DNA of 64,000 nt from Deltaproteobacteria bacterium (GCA_029565915.1 JAKQNG010000296.1:1-64000); one strand, 5' to 3'; counted from the stretch's first letter, positions 1 to 8,323 are shown. A program made the numbers and translations. Notes: generated from the sequence alone by a model not told the origin.

Positions 1-2
1 TG

Positions 3-116
3 GCGAAGCTGTTCCGGGCCGCGGCCCTTCTGGCGCGCCTTTCTTTTCTCGGCTACCTGTTTGAAGTAGACCCCAGGGGAGAACAATCGCTCGATCAAGC
101 TCTGGCCGCCGCCTGA
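3..116 (+). CDS. C-terminal end of an unidentified protein (partial)
   Basis: An open frame enters from the left edge and stops at TGA 114-116, giving 37 residues rich in Ala and Leu that read as an amphipathic helix and a short charged tail. No motif identifies a family. It is on the same strand as the ATPase that follows 35 nt later. The call rests only on an uninterrupted frame with plausible composition, so it may be a chance ORF. Confidence 0.35.
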   Translation, partial: AKLFRAAALLARLSFLGYLFEVDPRGEQSLDQALAAA

Positions 117-151
117 AACCGGACTTTTTCAGGGACGACTATCCAGTCTGC

Positions 152-1300
152 ATGCCGATCTTTCCACGCACCCTCAATCCCCTGACCACCGGTGTTTCGG
201 CCTTCCTCTTCGGCCCCCGGATGACCGGAAAGACCACCCTGCTCCGGGGCATTCCGGCAGATGCCTGGTTCGATCTCCTCGATCCCGCACTGGAACTGCA
301 ATACCGGGCCAATCCCGGCCTGTTCTGGGAGCAGCTGTCCGCCATCCGGGAAGAGGCGGTAATCGTCGTTGACGAAGTGCAGCGAGCGCCGGAGCTGCTG
401 AATGTGGTGCAGATGGGCATCGATCGGCGCCGGCAGGTGTTTCTGTTGTCCGGATCGAGTGCGCGGAAGCTCCGTCGCGGCGGTGCGAACCTCCTCGGCG
501 GACGGGCGCTGGATCTGCGACTTCATCCCCTGTGCGCGGACGAACTCGGAAAAGACTTTCGAATGGACCGGGCACTGTCGTTCGGCACCCTGCCCCAGAT
601 TGCCACACTCGTCACAGAAAAGCGGGAGGATGTGGCCCGGCAGCTCCTCGCGAGTTACGTCACCACCTATCTGCGCGAAGAAATTCAGGCCGAAGCCCTG
701 ACGCGGAATGTGGGGGCGTTCGCCCGCTTCCTGCAGATCGCGGCGCAGCATCACGGCCAGGTCATCGAGTTCGCGTCCATTTCCAGGGACTGTGCCGTGC
801 CGGCGAGCACCGTGAAAGAGTACTTCCAGATTCTGGAAGATACGCTCATCGGCTTTCTGCTGTGGCCCTTCGACCGCAGTGAGCGGAAAAAGAGCCGACC
901 CAGGTTCTACCTGTTCGACTGCGGCGTTATCCGTGCGCTGCAGCAGAGACTCGAAGACCCGCCGACACCTGCCGAGACGGGATTCCTCTTTGAAAACTGG
1001 GTGGTGAACGAACTGCGACGGATTCGCGACTATGAAAGAAAGCCCCACGAGTTCGCCTTCTGGCGGGAAAGGGATCGGGTAGTGGATCTGCTGGTGACGA
1101 AAGGCAACCGGGTCATTCACGCATTCAAATGCAAGAGTGGACGCACGGACCTGCGCCCGGGTGTCGCTGGTCGTTTTCGGGAGATCTTCCCCGGGGTTCC
1201 CCTGGCGGTCATTTCCATGAGCGACGCGCGTCCCCGGATGGCCGACGGCGTGGAGATCCTGCCGGTGAAAGAGGCCCTGCAGCGCTATCGCGCGCTGTAG
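152..1300 (+). CDS. AAA+ ATPase with DUF4143 domain
   Basis: This 382-residue protein has the usual length and order of the AAA_14/DUF4143 family. The P-loop is GPRMTGKTT near residue 22. Walker B is VIVVDEVQ near residue 71, followed by a sensor region of the form LLSGSSARKL. A winged-helix-like segment (PASTVKEYFQIL) comes next. The C-terminal nuclease-like DUF4143 region has FYLFDCGV and a late Glu/Lys patch. The physiological role of the family is poorly known, and it spreads in accessory DNA. There is no Shine-Dalgarno. A TATCCA hexamer lies 6 nt before the ATG, so the mRNA may be leaderless. A second intact copy (47617-48741) and two decayed ones (2047-2469, 61885-62070) are in this window. 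Confidence 0.85.
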   Translation: MPIFPRTLNPLTTGVSAFLFGPRMTGKTTLLRGIPADAWFDLLDPALELQYRANPGLFWEQLSAIREEAVIVVDEVQRAPELLNVVQMGIDRRRQVFLLSGSSARKLRRGGANLLGGRALDLRLHPLCADELGKDFRMDRALSFGTLPQIATLVTEKREDVARQLLASYVTTYLREEIQAEALTRNVGAFARFLQIAAQHHGQVIEFASISRDCAVPASTVKEYFQILEDTLIGFLLWPFDRSERKKSRPRFYLFDCGVIRALQQRLEDPPTPAETGFLFENWVVNELRRIRDYERKPHEFAFWRERDRVVDLLVTKGNRVIHAFKCKSGRTDLRPGVAGRFREIFPGVPLAVISMSDARPRMADGVEILPVKEALQRYRAL

Positions 1301-1345
1301 GATTGCTCCTCCGTACCACTCTGGTCCCGTTTGAAAGGGTTTGTT

Positions 1346-1759
1346 ATGAAGGCAGAAAATTCATACCGGGCATGGAAAAGGACGATGCGGATTGTCTGCC
1401 GGGTCTTGCTGATTGTCCACGCATGGTATTCCTTCATCTATGTTGCAGGGATCGTGATGAGCGCATTCCGTATGGTCGGGGAACTCGTCGATCCCATTGG
1501 TACAATCGTGTTCTCGGTCATTTTTCCTTTTTCCCTTCTTTGTTCAATTTGTTGTTTCAATGTGCTGCGGGAGAGTCGACATGCGCGCATTTATGGGAAA
1601 ATTGTCGCAATCATTCAATTGCCCTTGTTTCCATTGGGAACACTGTTGGGGGCACTATTGCTCATTTGCCTTGTAAAACTCGCCGGTTTTCCAGCCGAAG
1701 CATATTCTGAACAACACGCGGATAGCAGCCGAACGCCAGACCATCATGTGGGGATGTGA
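1346..1759 (+). CDS. small integral membrane protein, unknown function
   Basis: The ATG at 1346 was chosen over the track's TTG at 1331 because an AAAGG-type ribosome site sits just before it. The 137-residue product has a basic N-terminus and three to four hydrophobic segments (about residues 15-45, 50-75 and 95-120), then a polar His-rich tail. It reads as an inner-membrane protein. I recognise no family motif. It lies 45 nt downstream of the DUF4143 ATPase on the same strand. Local base composition is less GC-rich than the flanks, which fits acquired DNA. Confidence 0.6.
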   Translation: MKAENSYRAWKRTMRIVCRVLLIVHAWYSFIYVAGIVMSAFRMVGELVDPIGTIVFSVIFPFSLLCSICCFNVLRESRHARIYGKIVAIIQLPLFPLGTLLGALLLICLVKLAGFPAEAYSEQHADSSRTPDHHVGM

Positions 1760-1845
1760 CATCATGGGCCATCTGGAACATGCTCATCAGAATAATTCGC
1801 CCTGGCAGTGAGGAGATACAAATGCCCCAATTATCTGCATTTACT

Positions 1846-1871
1846 CACCCCGGTCGGGCACCCCGGTCGGG
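1846..1871. repeat. two tandem copies of a 13-bp unit in an otherwise empty gap
   Basis: CACCCCGGTCGGG occurs twice head to tail. The surrounding gap (1760-1912) holds no convincing gene. An 18-codon ATG frame at 1822 does have a GAGGAG before it, but it has no recognisable content. Confidence 0.6.
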
Positions 1872-1912
1872 AATATGAAATCATTGGGGAATTCGAAAAT
1901 GGGGGCGGCGGA

Positions 1913-2046
1913 TCACTTCACGGGGAATGGGTCCTGCTCGATGACGGCGTAGAATTCGTTCACGGCAAGTCCGGCGCCGCCGGATGACCGGGGTGGTCCA
2001 GTTGGTGCCCACGAAGCGCACGAATGCCTTTCCGCGGAAGGTTATC
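1913..2046 (-). pseudogene. C-terminal remnant of an unidentified protein, frameshifted
   Basis: On the minus strand directly after the stop at 2047, the frame reads protein-like (EITFRGKAFVRFVGTNWTTP). A one-base shift near 1982 then continues as GLAVNEFYAVIEQDPFPVK and a stop at 1913-1915. Both halves have natural-looking composition, while their alternative frames are Arg-rich noise. The piece looks like the end of a decayed gene whose start is gone. The family is unknown to me. Confidence 0.35.
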
Positions 2047-2469
2047 TCATCCTCCGGAATCGAAAAGATCCAGCGGTTCAGTGAAAACCTGCGACAGGGG
2101 CAGTGCGATGATCTTTTCGCCCATGGCGAAGCGCTCGCGGCCGGGGTAGACCACGCGGAGGGATTCGAGGTTCAGATCCGCAAGAGCCGAGTGCATCGAC
2201 CAGGTTGTCTTCGGCGCCAGGGTCATCTTGATCTCGAAGCCATACCGCCGGTTGCCCCGTACGATCAGAAAATCGAGCTCCGCACCGGTGTGGGTGCGCC
2301 AGAAGAAACACTCTTCGGGCGTTGCGCGGTATCGCGTCGCAAGGGTCGAAATCACCATCCCTTCAAAAGACGCGCCGGCTTTCGGGTGGCCATCCAGGTC
2401 GTCTTGCGTGGCAATGCCGAGGAGCGCGTGCAGGATTCCGGAGTCGGCGAGGTATACTCTGGGTGATTT
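2047..2469 (-). pseudogene. truncated DUF4143 ATPase (C-terminal domain only)
   Basis: The frame ends in about 140 residues typical of the DUF4143 C-terminal domain. It begins KSPRVYLADSGILHALLG, continues through SFEGMVIS and the nuclease-like ELDFLIVRG...FEIK, and stops at 2047. The P-loop, Walker B and winged-helix parts that should precede it are absent, and the sequence before about 2470 is the leader of the opposite-strand lipoprotein gene. This is a 5'-deleted relic and not a functional ATPase. The surviving core residues suggest fairly recent loss. Confidence 0.7.
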
Positions 2470-2531
2470 CTGAGATGCGGACAATGTGATAGAATCCGGA
2501 CATACAGAATTTTTTGTCGAAGGAGAAAGCC

Positions 2532-3749
2532 ATGAAACGCGCATTGATGATTGTCGCCGCCCTGTCCCTTCTTCCGGGATGCCCCGGCAATGAAGAACAG
2601 GACAACCGGCTGGGAGAAGACGGATATCCCTGTGGGGAGGTGACCTGGGAGAGTGTGTCCTGGGATCATGTCCTGGAGGACGGCAGCACCCCGGCGGAAC
2701 TGCTGGGGACCGTGGAAGGGGAGTGTTCCGCCCCCATGACCTGGGACGCTTTCAACAGCGACTGCGACATCGTCCCCGCCACCGGGGAGACCTCGATGGC
2801 GGTGACTGTTACGCTGGATCACACGCAGGTGCGCCTGGGACACTACGAAAACCCGGACACCGAAAGAATGGCGGATGAGGAGGTCGAGTGTGCCGCATTC
2901 CTTCTGGAGGTTCCGGCCCGGATTCACCTGGAAACCGCGGACGGCATGTTTGTGGAAACCACCGACACCCTGCTGATGGGCTATGCCGGGGCCACCGGTT
3001 CCCCTGTCCTGTCGTTCGAAAAGGAGCTGGGCGAACAGGGAGGTGCCCTGCAGATCGACCCCGATGACGCCACCTCGGTGCTCCTGCGCTACCGGCTGGG
3101 CGGTGCCACGGCGGCGTGCGCCGGGAATGTGGAGCTTACGACCAGCCATAGTGAAGGAGATGGAATTTCTTCCACAGGCAGCGGCGAACTGGGCAGCTGG
3201 TCGGCCACCTCCTGCCCCCTGGGAGAGACCGAAGTGGACGTGACCGCCATCCTTCCGGACGGCACCACCGTGGTCGAGCGGGTGGCCGAATACTGGGACG
3301 CGGCCGTTTACACGGGCACCTGGACGAACGGGGGCGAAGCGGACCTGCTGCTCCACGTGGCGGCGGCCGCAGACACCGCGTGCCGGATGGACGGCGGCTA
3401 CGGCGCCAGTCTGCCAGCCACCATCACTTACAGCACCAGCGACGGCGTCATCGCAGAAACGGTGGTGGCCGGCGAGCTGAGTGTGACCTTTGACGAAGCG
3501 GGCAATGTACGGGGGATGTCTGTCGATCTCAACGATGAGCTGGTCTGCACTTCGGCAGAGGACACCATTCCCTACGGGGACTGCGCCACGCTCACGGCGG
3601 CGACCATCCAGCTGAGAGTCCACGAGACCCCGGAAGGGACCAGCTTCACCGACGAGGGACTCTGGATCTACGAGTACCACACCGGCAGCACGTCCACCGA
3701 TCGGGAACCCGATGCCGTTGTGGGGCTGGAATTCCCCATCGGCGGGTAA
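2532..3749 (+). CDS. secreted lipoprotein, unknown function
   Basis: The ATG at 2532 follows AAGGAG with correct spacing, so the track's TTG at 2514 is rejected. The 405-residue product starts with a short basic n-region, a hydrophobic stretch and the lipobox LLPGC, predicting lipidation at the Cys near residue 18. The mature part is acidic, poor in Lys, rich in Thr, Gly, Val and Asp, has scattered Cys and alternates like beta strands. I recognise no catalytic motif or named domain. It converges with the MinD operon (36-nt gap). A surface or periplasmic beta-sandwich protein is an inference from composition only. Confidence 0.7.
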   Translation: MKRALMIVAALSLLPGCPGNEEQDNRLGEDGYPCGEVTWESVSWDHVLEDGSTPAELLGTVEGECSAPMTWDAFNSDCDIVPATGETSMAVTVTLDHTQVRLGHYENPDTERMADEEVECAAFLLEVPARIHLETADGMFVETTDTLLMGYAGATGSPVLSFEKELGEQGGALQIDPDDATSVLLRYRLGGATAACAGNVELTTSHSEGDGISSTGSGELGSWSATSCPLGETEVDVTAILPDGTTVVERVAEYWDAAVYTGTWTNGGEADLLLHVAAAADTACRMDGGYGASLPATITYSTSDGVIAETVVAGELSVTFDEAGNVRGMSVDLNDELVCTSAEDTIPYGDCATLTAATIQLRVHETPEGTSFTDEGLWIYEYHTGSTSTDREPDAVVGLEFPIGG

Positions 3750-3785
3750 CCGCCTCTCTGGCGCTGAACGAAGGAACTGTGACAC

Positions 3786-4655
3786 TCAGCAGTTTATCTG
3801 TTCAAAGAGGGCGCGGAATGCCTCCTGCAACGGCGGCGCGGTCAACGGATGGTCAAGGGGCGTGAGACGCCGCATTGATGCGGCGGGGATGTCCCGGCAG
3901 AACGGAATGCGCCCGAGGAAGGGAATGTGCCGTTCTTCACAGAGTCGTTCCACCGCCGGCGGGTGTTCCCATCCGGGCATGGAGCGGTTCAGCAGCACCA
4001 CCGCGGGAATGCCGCGGAGGTCGCACAGGTCGAGGAGCCGCTGCAGGTCGCTGAACCCCGACACGGTGGGTTCCGTCACCGCCAGCACCTGATCCGTCAA
4101 GGAGAGGCAGGCCTGCACGGGACAGCCGATGCCCGGCGGACCATCCACCACCACGAACGGCGCTCCCCGTTCAGCGGCGATCTGCCGGGCCCGGTCCACG
4201 ACGGCCGTGACCATCCGCCCGGAGTTGTCCTGCGCGGGCAGCAGCTCGCCCTCCACCAGGATGCCGCTGTCGCATTCCCGCACCCGAAGGACGCCGGTCT
4301 GTCGGGGCATCGTGTCAATGGCGCCGGGGGCGCAGACGATGAGGCATGCGCGACAGCCCTCGCAGCGCATCGGATCCACCCGGGCGGTTTCCGCGGTTAT
4401 CCGCACCGCATCGAACCGGCATACCCGCGCGCATTCGCCGCAGCCGTTGCACAGGGCGTCGTCCACAGCGGCGTACTGCCCGGCGTTGAGGGCCTCCTCG
4501 GATACCGTCCGGCCGGAGAGGAACAACCCGAGATTCGCGGCTTCCACATCGGCGTCCACAGCCACCGCGTCGTTCTTCAGGAAACGGACAAGAGATGCGG
4601 CGATGAGCGTCTTGCCGGTGCCGCCCTTGCCGCTCAGCACGGCGATCTGTTTCAC
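3786..4655 (-). CDS. MinD-family ATPase with inserted 2[4Fe-4S] ferredoxin domain
   Basis: This is the last gene of the ORP-like operon. The GTG start at 4655 has AAGGAGG before it and overlaps the previous stop (GTGA), so translation is coupled. The 289 residues open with the deviant Walker A of the ParA/MinD class (GKGGTGKT, residues 8-15). Near residue 60 a ferredoxin insert follows with two clusters, CNGCGECARVC and CEGCRACLIVC. The ATPase fold resumes with VVDGPPGIGCP (Walker B region). This is the 'MinD superfamily ATPase containing an inserted ferredoxin domain' family (COG1149). Homologues DVU2103/DVU2104 belong to the orange protein (ORP) complex of Desulfovibrio vulgaris. The protein probably loads or moves a metal cluster or partner, but the exact reaction is unknown. 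Confidence 0.9.
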   Translation of the reverse strand: MKQIAVLSGKGGTGKTLIAASLVRFLKNDAVAVDADVEAANLGLFLSGRTVSEEALNAGQYAAVDDALCNGCGECARVCRFDAVRITAETARVDPMRCEGCRACLIVCAPGAIDTMPRQTGVLRVRECDSGILVEGELLPAQDNSGRMVTAVVDRARQIAAERGAPFVVVDGPPGIGCPVQACLSLTDQVLAVTEPTVSGFSDLQRLLDLCDLRGIPAVVLLNRSMPGWEHPPAVERLCEERHIPFLGRIPFCRDIPAASMRRLTPLDHPLTAPPLQEAFRALFEQINC

Positions 4656-5512
4656 GGCGGACCTCCTTGCGCCAGCAACTCCCGGGCGATGGAGCGCGCC
4701 GTTTCGAGGAGTGCCGGACATTCCCCGGGGACGAGGGTTCCTTCCGCGCCGGCCCGGGCGATGGCCGCAGAAAAGGGAATGCGACCGACGATCCGCAGCC
4801 GGTGCGCTTTCGCGAAGCCATCCACATCCGCATCGCACAGGTCGCACCGGTTGATCACGACAAGGGGTGTGCGTCCCAGTGCCGCGCACAGGTTGACGGC
4901 TGCGGCCAGATCGTGGAGCCCGGACGGCGTGGGCTCGGTGATCAGGATGACCCGCTCGACCGCCTCCACCACCGCGGCCACCGGACAACCGGTTCCCGGC
5001 GGCGCATCCACGACGAGGAGCGCATCCGGTGACTGTCGCACGACCGTGGCCAGCAGGTCTTCAATCAGCGGCTTCGCCCGGGCTTCGCCCACGTCCAGTC
5101 GACCGGCAAAAAATCGCAGCTCCTGCGCCGTGCCTTCTTCGATGACGCCGATCCGACGGCGGTGTTCGACGAGGGCGTGTTCGCTGCAGACCAGCAGGCA
5201 GGCGCCGCAGCCGTGGCAGAGACGATCAAAGACGTGCACGGTCTGATCGAAGACGGTGATGGCGGAAAAGGCGCAGATGGACTGGCAGTTGCCGCAGCCC
5301 GAGCAGGACACCCCCACCGGGGCGGGGATGGACACGTGGGACGATGTGAGCTCATCGATCCGGGGGTGGAGGAACAGGTCGCCGTCCGGTGCTTCCACGT
5401 CCGCATCGACATAGGCCACCGTGTGCCCTTCGTCGGCGAACACGCCGGCCAGGGTGGTGGCGAGCAGCGTTTTTCCGGCACCACCCTTGCCGCTGGCGAC
5501 GGCTACTTTCAT
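4652..5512 (-). CDS. MinD-family ATPase with inserted ferredoxin domain (paralogue)
   Basis: A second copy of the family, 286 residues, lies directly upstream of the first and overlaps it by 4 nt. The deviant Walker A is GKGGAGKT. The ferredoxin insert has CSGCGNCQSIC and CHGCGACLLVC, and the switch region reads VVDAPPGTGCP. The start at 5512 overlaps the preceding stop (ATGA at 5509-5512). Such pairs are a hallmark of ORP-type loci, where the two ATPases probably act as a heterodimer. The heterodimer is inference from pairing. A cytoplasmic location is expected. Confidence 0.9.
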   Translation of the reverse strand: MKVAVASGKGGAGKTLLATTLAGVFADEGHTVAYVDADVEAPDGDLFLHPRIDELTSSHVSIPAPVGVSCSGCGNCQSICAFSAITVFDQTVHVFDRLCHGCGACLLVCSEHALVEHRRRIGVIEEGTAQELRFFAGRLDVGEARAKPLIEDLLATVVRQSPDALLVVDAPPGTGCPVAAVVEAVERVILITEPTPSGLHDLAAAVNLCAALGRTPLVVINRCDLCDADVDGFAKAHRLRIVGRIPFSAAIARAGAEGTLVPGECPALLETARSIARELLAQGGPP

Positions 5513-6270
5513 CGGGGAATTTTCAGGGTGACCCGCCGCAGCCCGCCGGAACGGTATTCTTCGAGGGCCTTTGCCGCGGTGAGCCCCGGCGGCGCAGACC
5601 ACATGGCGATGTGCATGCCTTCAAGGGCCATGGACGCGTCCGGTCCGAAGCGCCCCGAGATCACTGCACGCACGCCCTGCCGGTGCAGGAGGGATGCGGC
5701 GCCGGTACCCGCTCCATGGGCGGCCAGGGCGGCCTCGTTCTTCAGAGTCCGCACGCCATTGCTGTCCACAATCAGAAAGGCGGGGGCCCGGCCGAATCGC
5801 TCGTCCATGGCCGCCCCCAGTCCCTTGTCGTCACAGACCGCCACAGCCACGGCGCCTTCTTCCAGTGCGAGCCCGGAGGCCTGATGGTGACCACCGCAGC
5901 TGTCCGCGTGGTCGTGGGCGCAGGGCACGATTCCCTGCAGGTGACCTTTCATCCATGCGTCCAGCGCATCGCCGACGCGGCCGGATGCGCCGGTGGCGAC
6001 CTCAATGCCCGACTGGTTGAACATGGCCACCGCCCGGGGCCCCATCCCGCCGGCAATAATGACGTTGGCGCCGGTGGAAGCGATGAACGCGGGTACCGCA
6101 CCCGGGGTATGGGCGGCGAAGTGGGGATTGTCGACCACCTGATGAGAAACAATCCGATCCCCGTCTGCTTCGACGAGAACAAACGCGGGACAGCGGCCGA
6201 AGTGGGCGGATACAGCACCTTCGAGACCGCGTCGATCATCTGCGGCAATGGCAATCCGTCGCACCGTCAT
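5509..6270 (-). CDS. tandem NifX-like (dinitrogenase Fe-Mo cofactor family) protein with Cys/His linker
   Basis: The 253-residue protein holds two copies of the NifX/NifB C-terminal fold (PF02579 type). Copy one (about 1-110) carries SAHFGRCPAFVLVE and a glycine-rich AGGMGPRAV. Copy two (about 135-250) carries DERFGRAPAFLIVD and ISGRFGPDA. Between them is a metal-ligand-rich linker, CAHDHADSCGGHH. Single-domain members bind Mo-Cu or Fe-Mo clusters, including the ORP protein itself. Two fused domains could bind a cluster within one chain. The gene overlaps both neighbours by 4 nt. Nothing nitrogenase-like is nearby, so a role in nitrogen fixation is unlikely. Confidence 0.85.
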   Translation of the reverse strand: MTVRRIAIAADDRRGLEGAVSAHFGRCPAFVLVEADGDRIVSHQVVDNPHFAAHTPGAVPAFIASTGANVIIAGGMGPRAVAMFNQSGIEVATGASGRVGDALDAWMKGHLQGIVPCAHDHADSCGGHHQASGLALEEGAVAVAVCDDKGLGAAMDERFGRAPAFLIVDSNGVRTLKNEAALAAHGAGTGAASLLHRQGVRAVISGRFGPDASMALEGMHIAMWSAPPGLTAAKALEEYRSGGLRRVTLKIPR

Positions 6271-6506
6271 CCGCGTCCACCCCGTCCTCTCCCGCCGCCG
6301 TTTCCGCCACCGCCGCCGTTTCCTCTCCCACCGCCGTTTCCGCGACCGCCGTGGCAGCGTCCCCGTCCGCCGCCCCGGGGCTGTCCACCCCTTCCGACGC
6401 CCATCCCCGCGCCATCACCGTTGTCGTCTGTCGGGTTGCAGCCGCCGAAGCCGCCTCCCGTGCGAGGGCCCTTTCCCTCCGGGCCGGTTCCATTTCTTCC
6501 GGGCAT
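6267..6506 (-). CDS. DUF5320-type small Gly-rich protein
   Basis: The 79-residue product begins MPGRNGTGPEGKGPRTGGG, the diagnostic N-terminus of DUF5320 proteins, which typically sit beside NifX-like and MinD-ferredoxin genes in anaerobes. The remainder is a Gly/Arg low-complexity tail with isolated Cys, likely disordered. Start 6506 has GGAGGAGG before it and lies 3 nt after the previous stop. The stop overlaps the next start as ATGA. Function is unknown. Context says it belongs to the same metal-protein assembly. Confidence 0.8.
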   Translation of the reverse strand: MPGRNGTGPEGKGPRTGGGFGGCNPTDDNGDGAGMGVGRGGQPRGGGRGRCHGGRGNGGGRGNGGGGGNGGGRGRGGRG

Positions 6507-6509
6507 CTT

Positions 6510-6890
6510 CTACCTCCTCCGTTGAAGCCGGCCGCATCGCCGCCGGTTCTGCATGCCGCGCCCGGGACAGCCGCCGATGGTAACGACGTCGCCGCCCTGC
6601 GCGATGGTTTCAATGGCTTCTTTCGCCCCGCTGATCGCACCCGCAATCACGCGGATGCCCATCTCCAGGGCCAGGGGTTCAAACCGTCTCGGGAACCCGC
6701 CGCAGATCAGCACGACCACGCCGTGCTGCCGCAGCAGCGCCAGTCGCTCCAGCAGGGTGGACTCCGGCGCCATGGCCACAATGGACCACTCCACCACCGC
6801 GCCGTCCCTGGCCTGTCCCACCAGCACCCGGTCGGCAAAACCGAACCGGGGAGCGACCTCCATCTCAAATAGCGGCGCGGCGATGTTCAC
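6510..6890 (-). CDS. NifX-like (Fe-Mo cofactor family) protein, first gene of the sigma-54 operon
   Basis: The GTG at 6890 is preferred because AGGAGG (complement of 6896-6901) lies 5 nt before it. The track's longer frame starts upstream of that site. The 126-residue protein fits a single NifX-like domain: an N-terminal strand ending in LFEMEVAPRFGFADRVLV, a central segment with CGGFPRRFEPLA and a Gly-rich turn VIAGAISGAKEAIE. It ends with an unusual basic Cys/Arg tail. It is the closest counterpart here of the single-domain ORP protein. The start is about 15 nt downstream of the expected transcription start of the -24/-12 promoter at 6916-6931. Confidence 0.8.
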   Translation of the reverse strand: MNIAAPLFEMEVAPRFGFADRVLVGQARDGAVVEWSIVAMAPESTLLERLALLRQHGVVVLICGGFPRRFEPLALEMGIRVIAGAISGAKEAIETIAQGGDVVTIGGCPGRGMQNRRRCGRLQRRR

Positions 6891-6915
6891 CGGAACCTCC
6901 TGTTCACCGGCATAA

Positions 6916-6931
6916 AGCAAGAACCCTGCCA
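6916..6931 (-). promoter_or_regulatory. sigma-54 (-24/-12) promoter of the ORP-like operon
   Basis: Read on the minus strand, TGGCAGGGTTCTTGCT matches TGGCAC-N5-TTGCT with one mismatch and exact spacing. The GC of the -12 element lies about 12 nt before a start near 6905, leaving a short leader that contains the AGGAGG of the 6890 start. It sits immediately after the stop of the sigma-54 activator gene. Confidence 0.8.
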
Positions 6932-6942
6932 ATGTGCCGATG

Positions 6943-8274
6943 TCAGGCGAGGCCCAGGTCCTTCATGCGGCGCCAGAGGGTGGTGCGGCTGATGCCCAGG
7001 ATCCGGGCGGCGCGGGAGCGGTTCCACAATACCTTGTCGAGCACGGCCCGCAGCTGTCCGGCCTCCGTCGTTTCGTCCGGCGTTTCCGCTGAACGGATGG
7101 CCGACACGGGGCGACCGGCCGCGGACAGCACCTCCGGCGGCAGGCAGGTCGTGTCAAAGGTCGCGCCCCGGCACAGGACCGCCGCCCGCTCCAGGATATT
7201 GCGCAGCTCCCGCACGTTGCCCGGATAGTCGTAGTCGTACAGCAGGCGCATGGTGCGGGAAGCGAAGGCCGGAACCGGTCGGCCGATGCGTGCGCAGATC
7301 CGCTTCATCAGGTGTTCCACCAGCAGAGGGATGTCCTCCCGTCGCTCCCGCAGGGGCGGGATGTCCATCGTCACCACGCGGATGCGGTAGTAGAGGTCTT
7401 CCCGGAATTCACCGTCCTGCACCATCTTTTCGAGGTTCCGGTTGGTGGCGCACACCAGGCGCACATCCGCCACGTGGAGTCGCGAATCCCCGAGGGGCTG
7501 GTATTCCCCTTCTTCCAGCACCCGCAGCAGCTTCACCTGGAACGCGGGGGAGATGTCGCCGATTTCATCGAGGAAGAGGGTGCCCCGGTCCGCCTGGGCG
7601 AATCGCCCCACCCGGCTCGCCACCGCGCCGGTGAACGCGCCCTTCGCGTGGCCGAACAGCTCCGACTCCAGCAGCGTGTCCGGCAGGGCGCCGCAGTTCA
7701 CCCGGATGAACGGGCCGCTCCTGCGCAAGGACAGGTTGTGGATGGCGCCGGCCACCAGCTCCTTGCCGGTTCCGCTGGGCCCGCGCACGAGCACCGGGGC
7801 GTCGGACTGGGCCACCTGGGGAATGGTGGCGAAGATCTCCTGCATGGCCCCGCTCGCGCCGACCATGTCCTCAAAAATGTGGCGGTTGGACAGCTCGCTG
7901 CGCAGCAGCTCCACGTCGCTCACATCCCGGAATATCTCCACGCCGCCCACCATGCGCCCCTCCTTGTCCCGCAGGATGGCCGTGGACACTTCGATGGGCA
8001 CCGCGTCCATGTCCGCATTGAGCACATCCACCCGCACGTCCCGCAGGGGAATGCCCGTTTCCAGGGTGTGGCGCAGGGCGCACCGGTTCTGGCAGATATC
8101 CGCCCGGAAGACCTCGTGGCACCGCCGTCCCAGAGCGTCCTGTACCGGAATGCCGGTAATCCGCGCCGCCGCCGCGTTGAACGAGGTGATGCGGAAGTGC
8201 TCGTCCACCGTGAACACCCCGTCGTTGATGCTGTCGAAAATCAGTGGAAAAAGCTGCGTCGTATTCTCACCCAT
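6943..8274 (-). CDS. sigma-54-dependent transcriptional activator (PAS, AAA+, Fis HTH)
   Basis: The 443-residue protein has a PAS domain (about 1-120), a sigma-54 AAA+ domain (about 140-365) and a C-terminal Fis-type helix-turn-helix (about 400-440, RAARILGISRTTLWRRM). The AAA+ part has Walker A GPSGTGKE, the sigma-54-contacting GAFTGA loop, Walker B GTLFLDEIGD and the R-finger region YYRI. The PAS domain carries conserved Cys (CHEVF...CQNRCALR), as in many redox or metal-responsive anaerobe regulators, so it may sense redox state or a metal cofactor. It corresponds by position and type to DVU2106, the activator of the D. vulgaris ORP operons. Well-formed sigma-54 promoters lie on both sides of it. 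Confidence 0.93.
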   Translation of the reverse strand: MGENTTQLFPLIFDSINDGVFTVDEHFRITSFNAAAARITGIPVQDALGRRCHEVFRADICQNRCALRHTLETGIPLRDVRVDVLNADMDAVPIEVSTAILRDKEGRMVGGVEIFRDVSDVELLRSELSNRHIFEDMVGASGAMQEIFATIPQVAQSDAPVLVRGPSGTGKELVAGAIHNLSLRRSGPFIRVNCGALPDTLLESELFGHAKGAFTGAVASRVGRFAQADRGTLFLDEIGDISPAFQVKLLRVLEEGEYQPLGDSRLHVADVRLVCATNRNLEKMVQDGEFREDLYYRIRVVTMDIPPLRERREDIPLLVEHLMKRICARIGRPVPAFASRTMRLLYDYDYPGNVRELRNILERAAVLCRGATFDTTCLPPEVLSAAGRPVSAIRSAETPDETTEAGQLRAVLDKVLWNRSRAARILGISRTTLWRRMKDLGLA

Positions 8275-8308
8275 GGTTCACTGTTCCATCTGCCGCCCCT
8301 GAGCAGGT

Positions 8309-8323
8309 TGTTTAACTGAAACA
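8309..8323. promoter_or_regulatory. inverted repeat, candidate activator-binding site
   Basis: TGTTTAACTGAAACA has 5-bp arms (TGTTT/AAACA) around 5 nt. It lies about 75 bp upstream of the sigma-54 promoter at 8384-8399, between the divergent activator and VKOR-DsbA genes. A looser related element (TGAAACGGTTTGTTCCA) follows at 8339-8355. An upstream activating sequence would be expected here. Confidence 0.4.

Noticed and set aside
1846-1871. Tandem 13-bp repeat as a CRISPR or origin iteron array
   Set aside because: Only two adjacent copies without spacers and no replication gene nearby.
2352-3785. 477-aa minus-strand ORF opposite the lipoprotein
   Set aside because: The plus-strand product has a lipobox and ribosome site. 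The antisense one lacks both and reads as low-complexity.
5509-6890. NifX-like genes as evidence of nitrogen fixation
   Set aside because: No nifHDK or nifEN nearby. The MinD-ferredoxin, DUF5320 and sigma-54 activator context is that of ORP-type loci.
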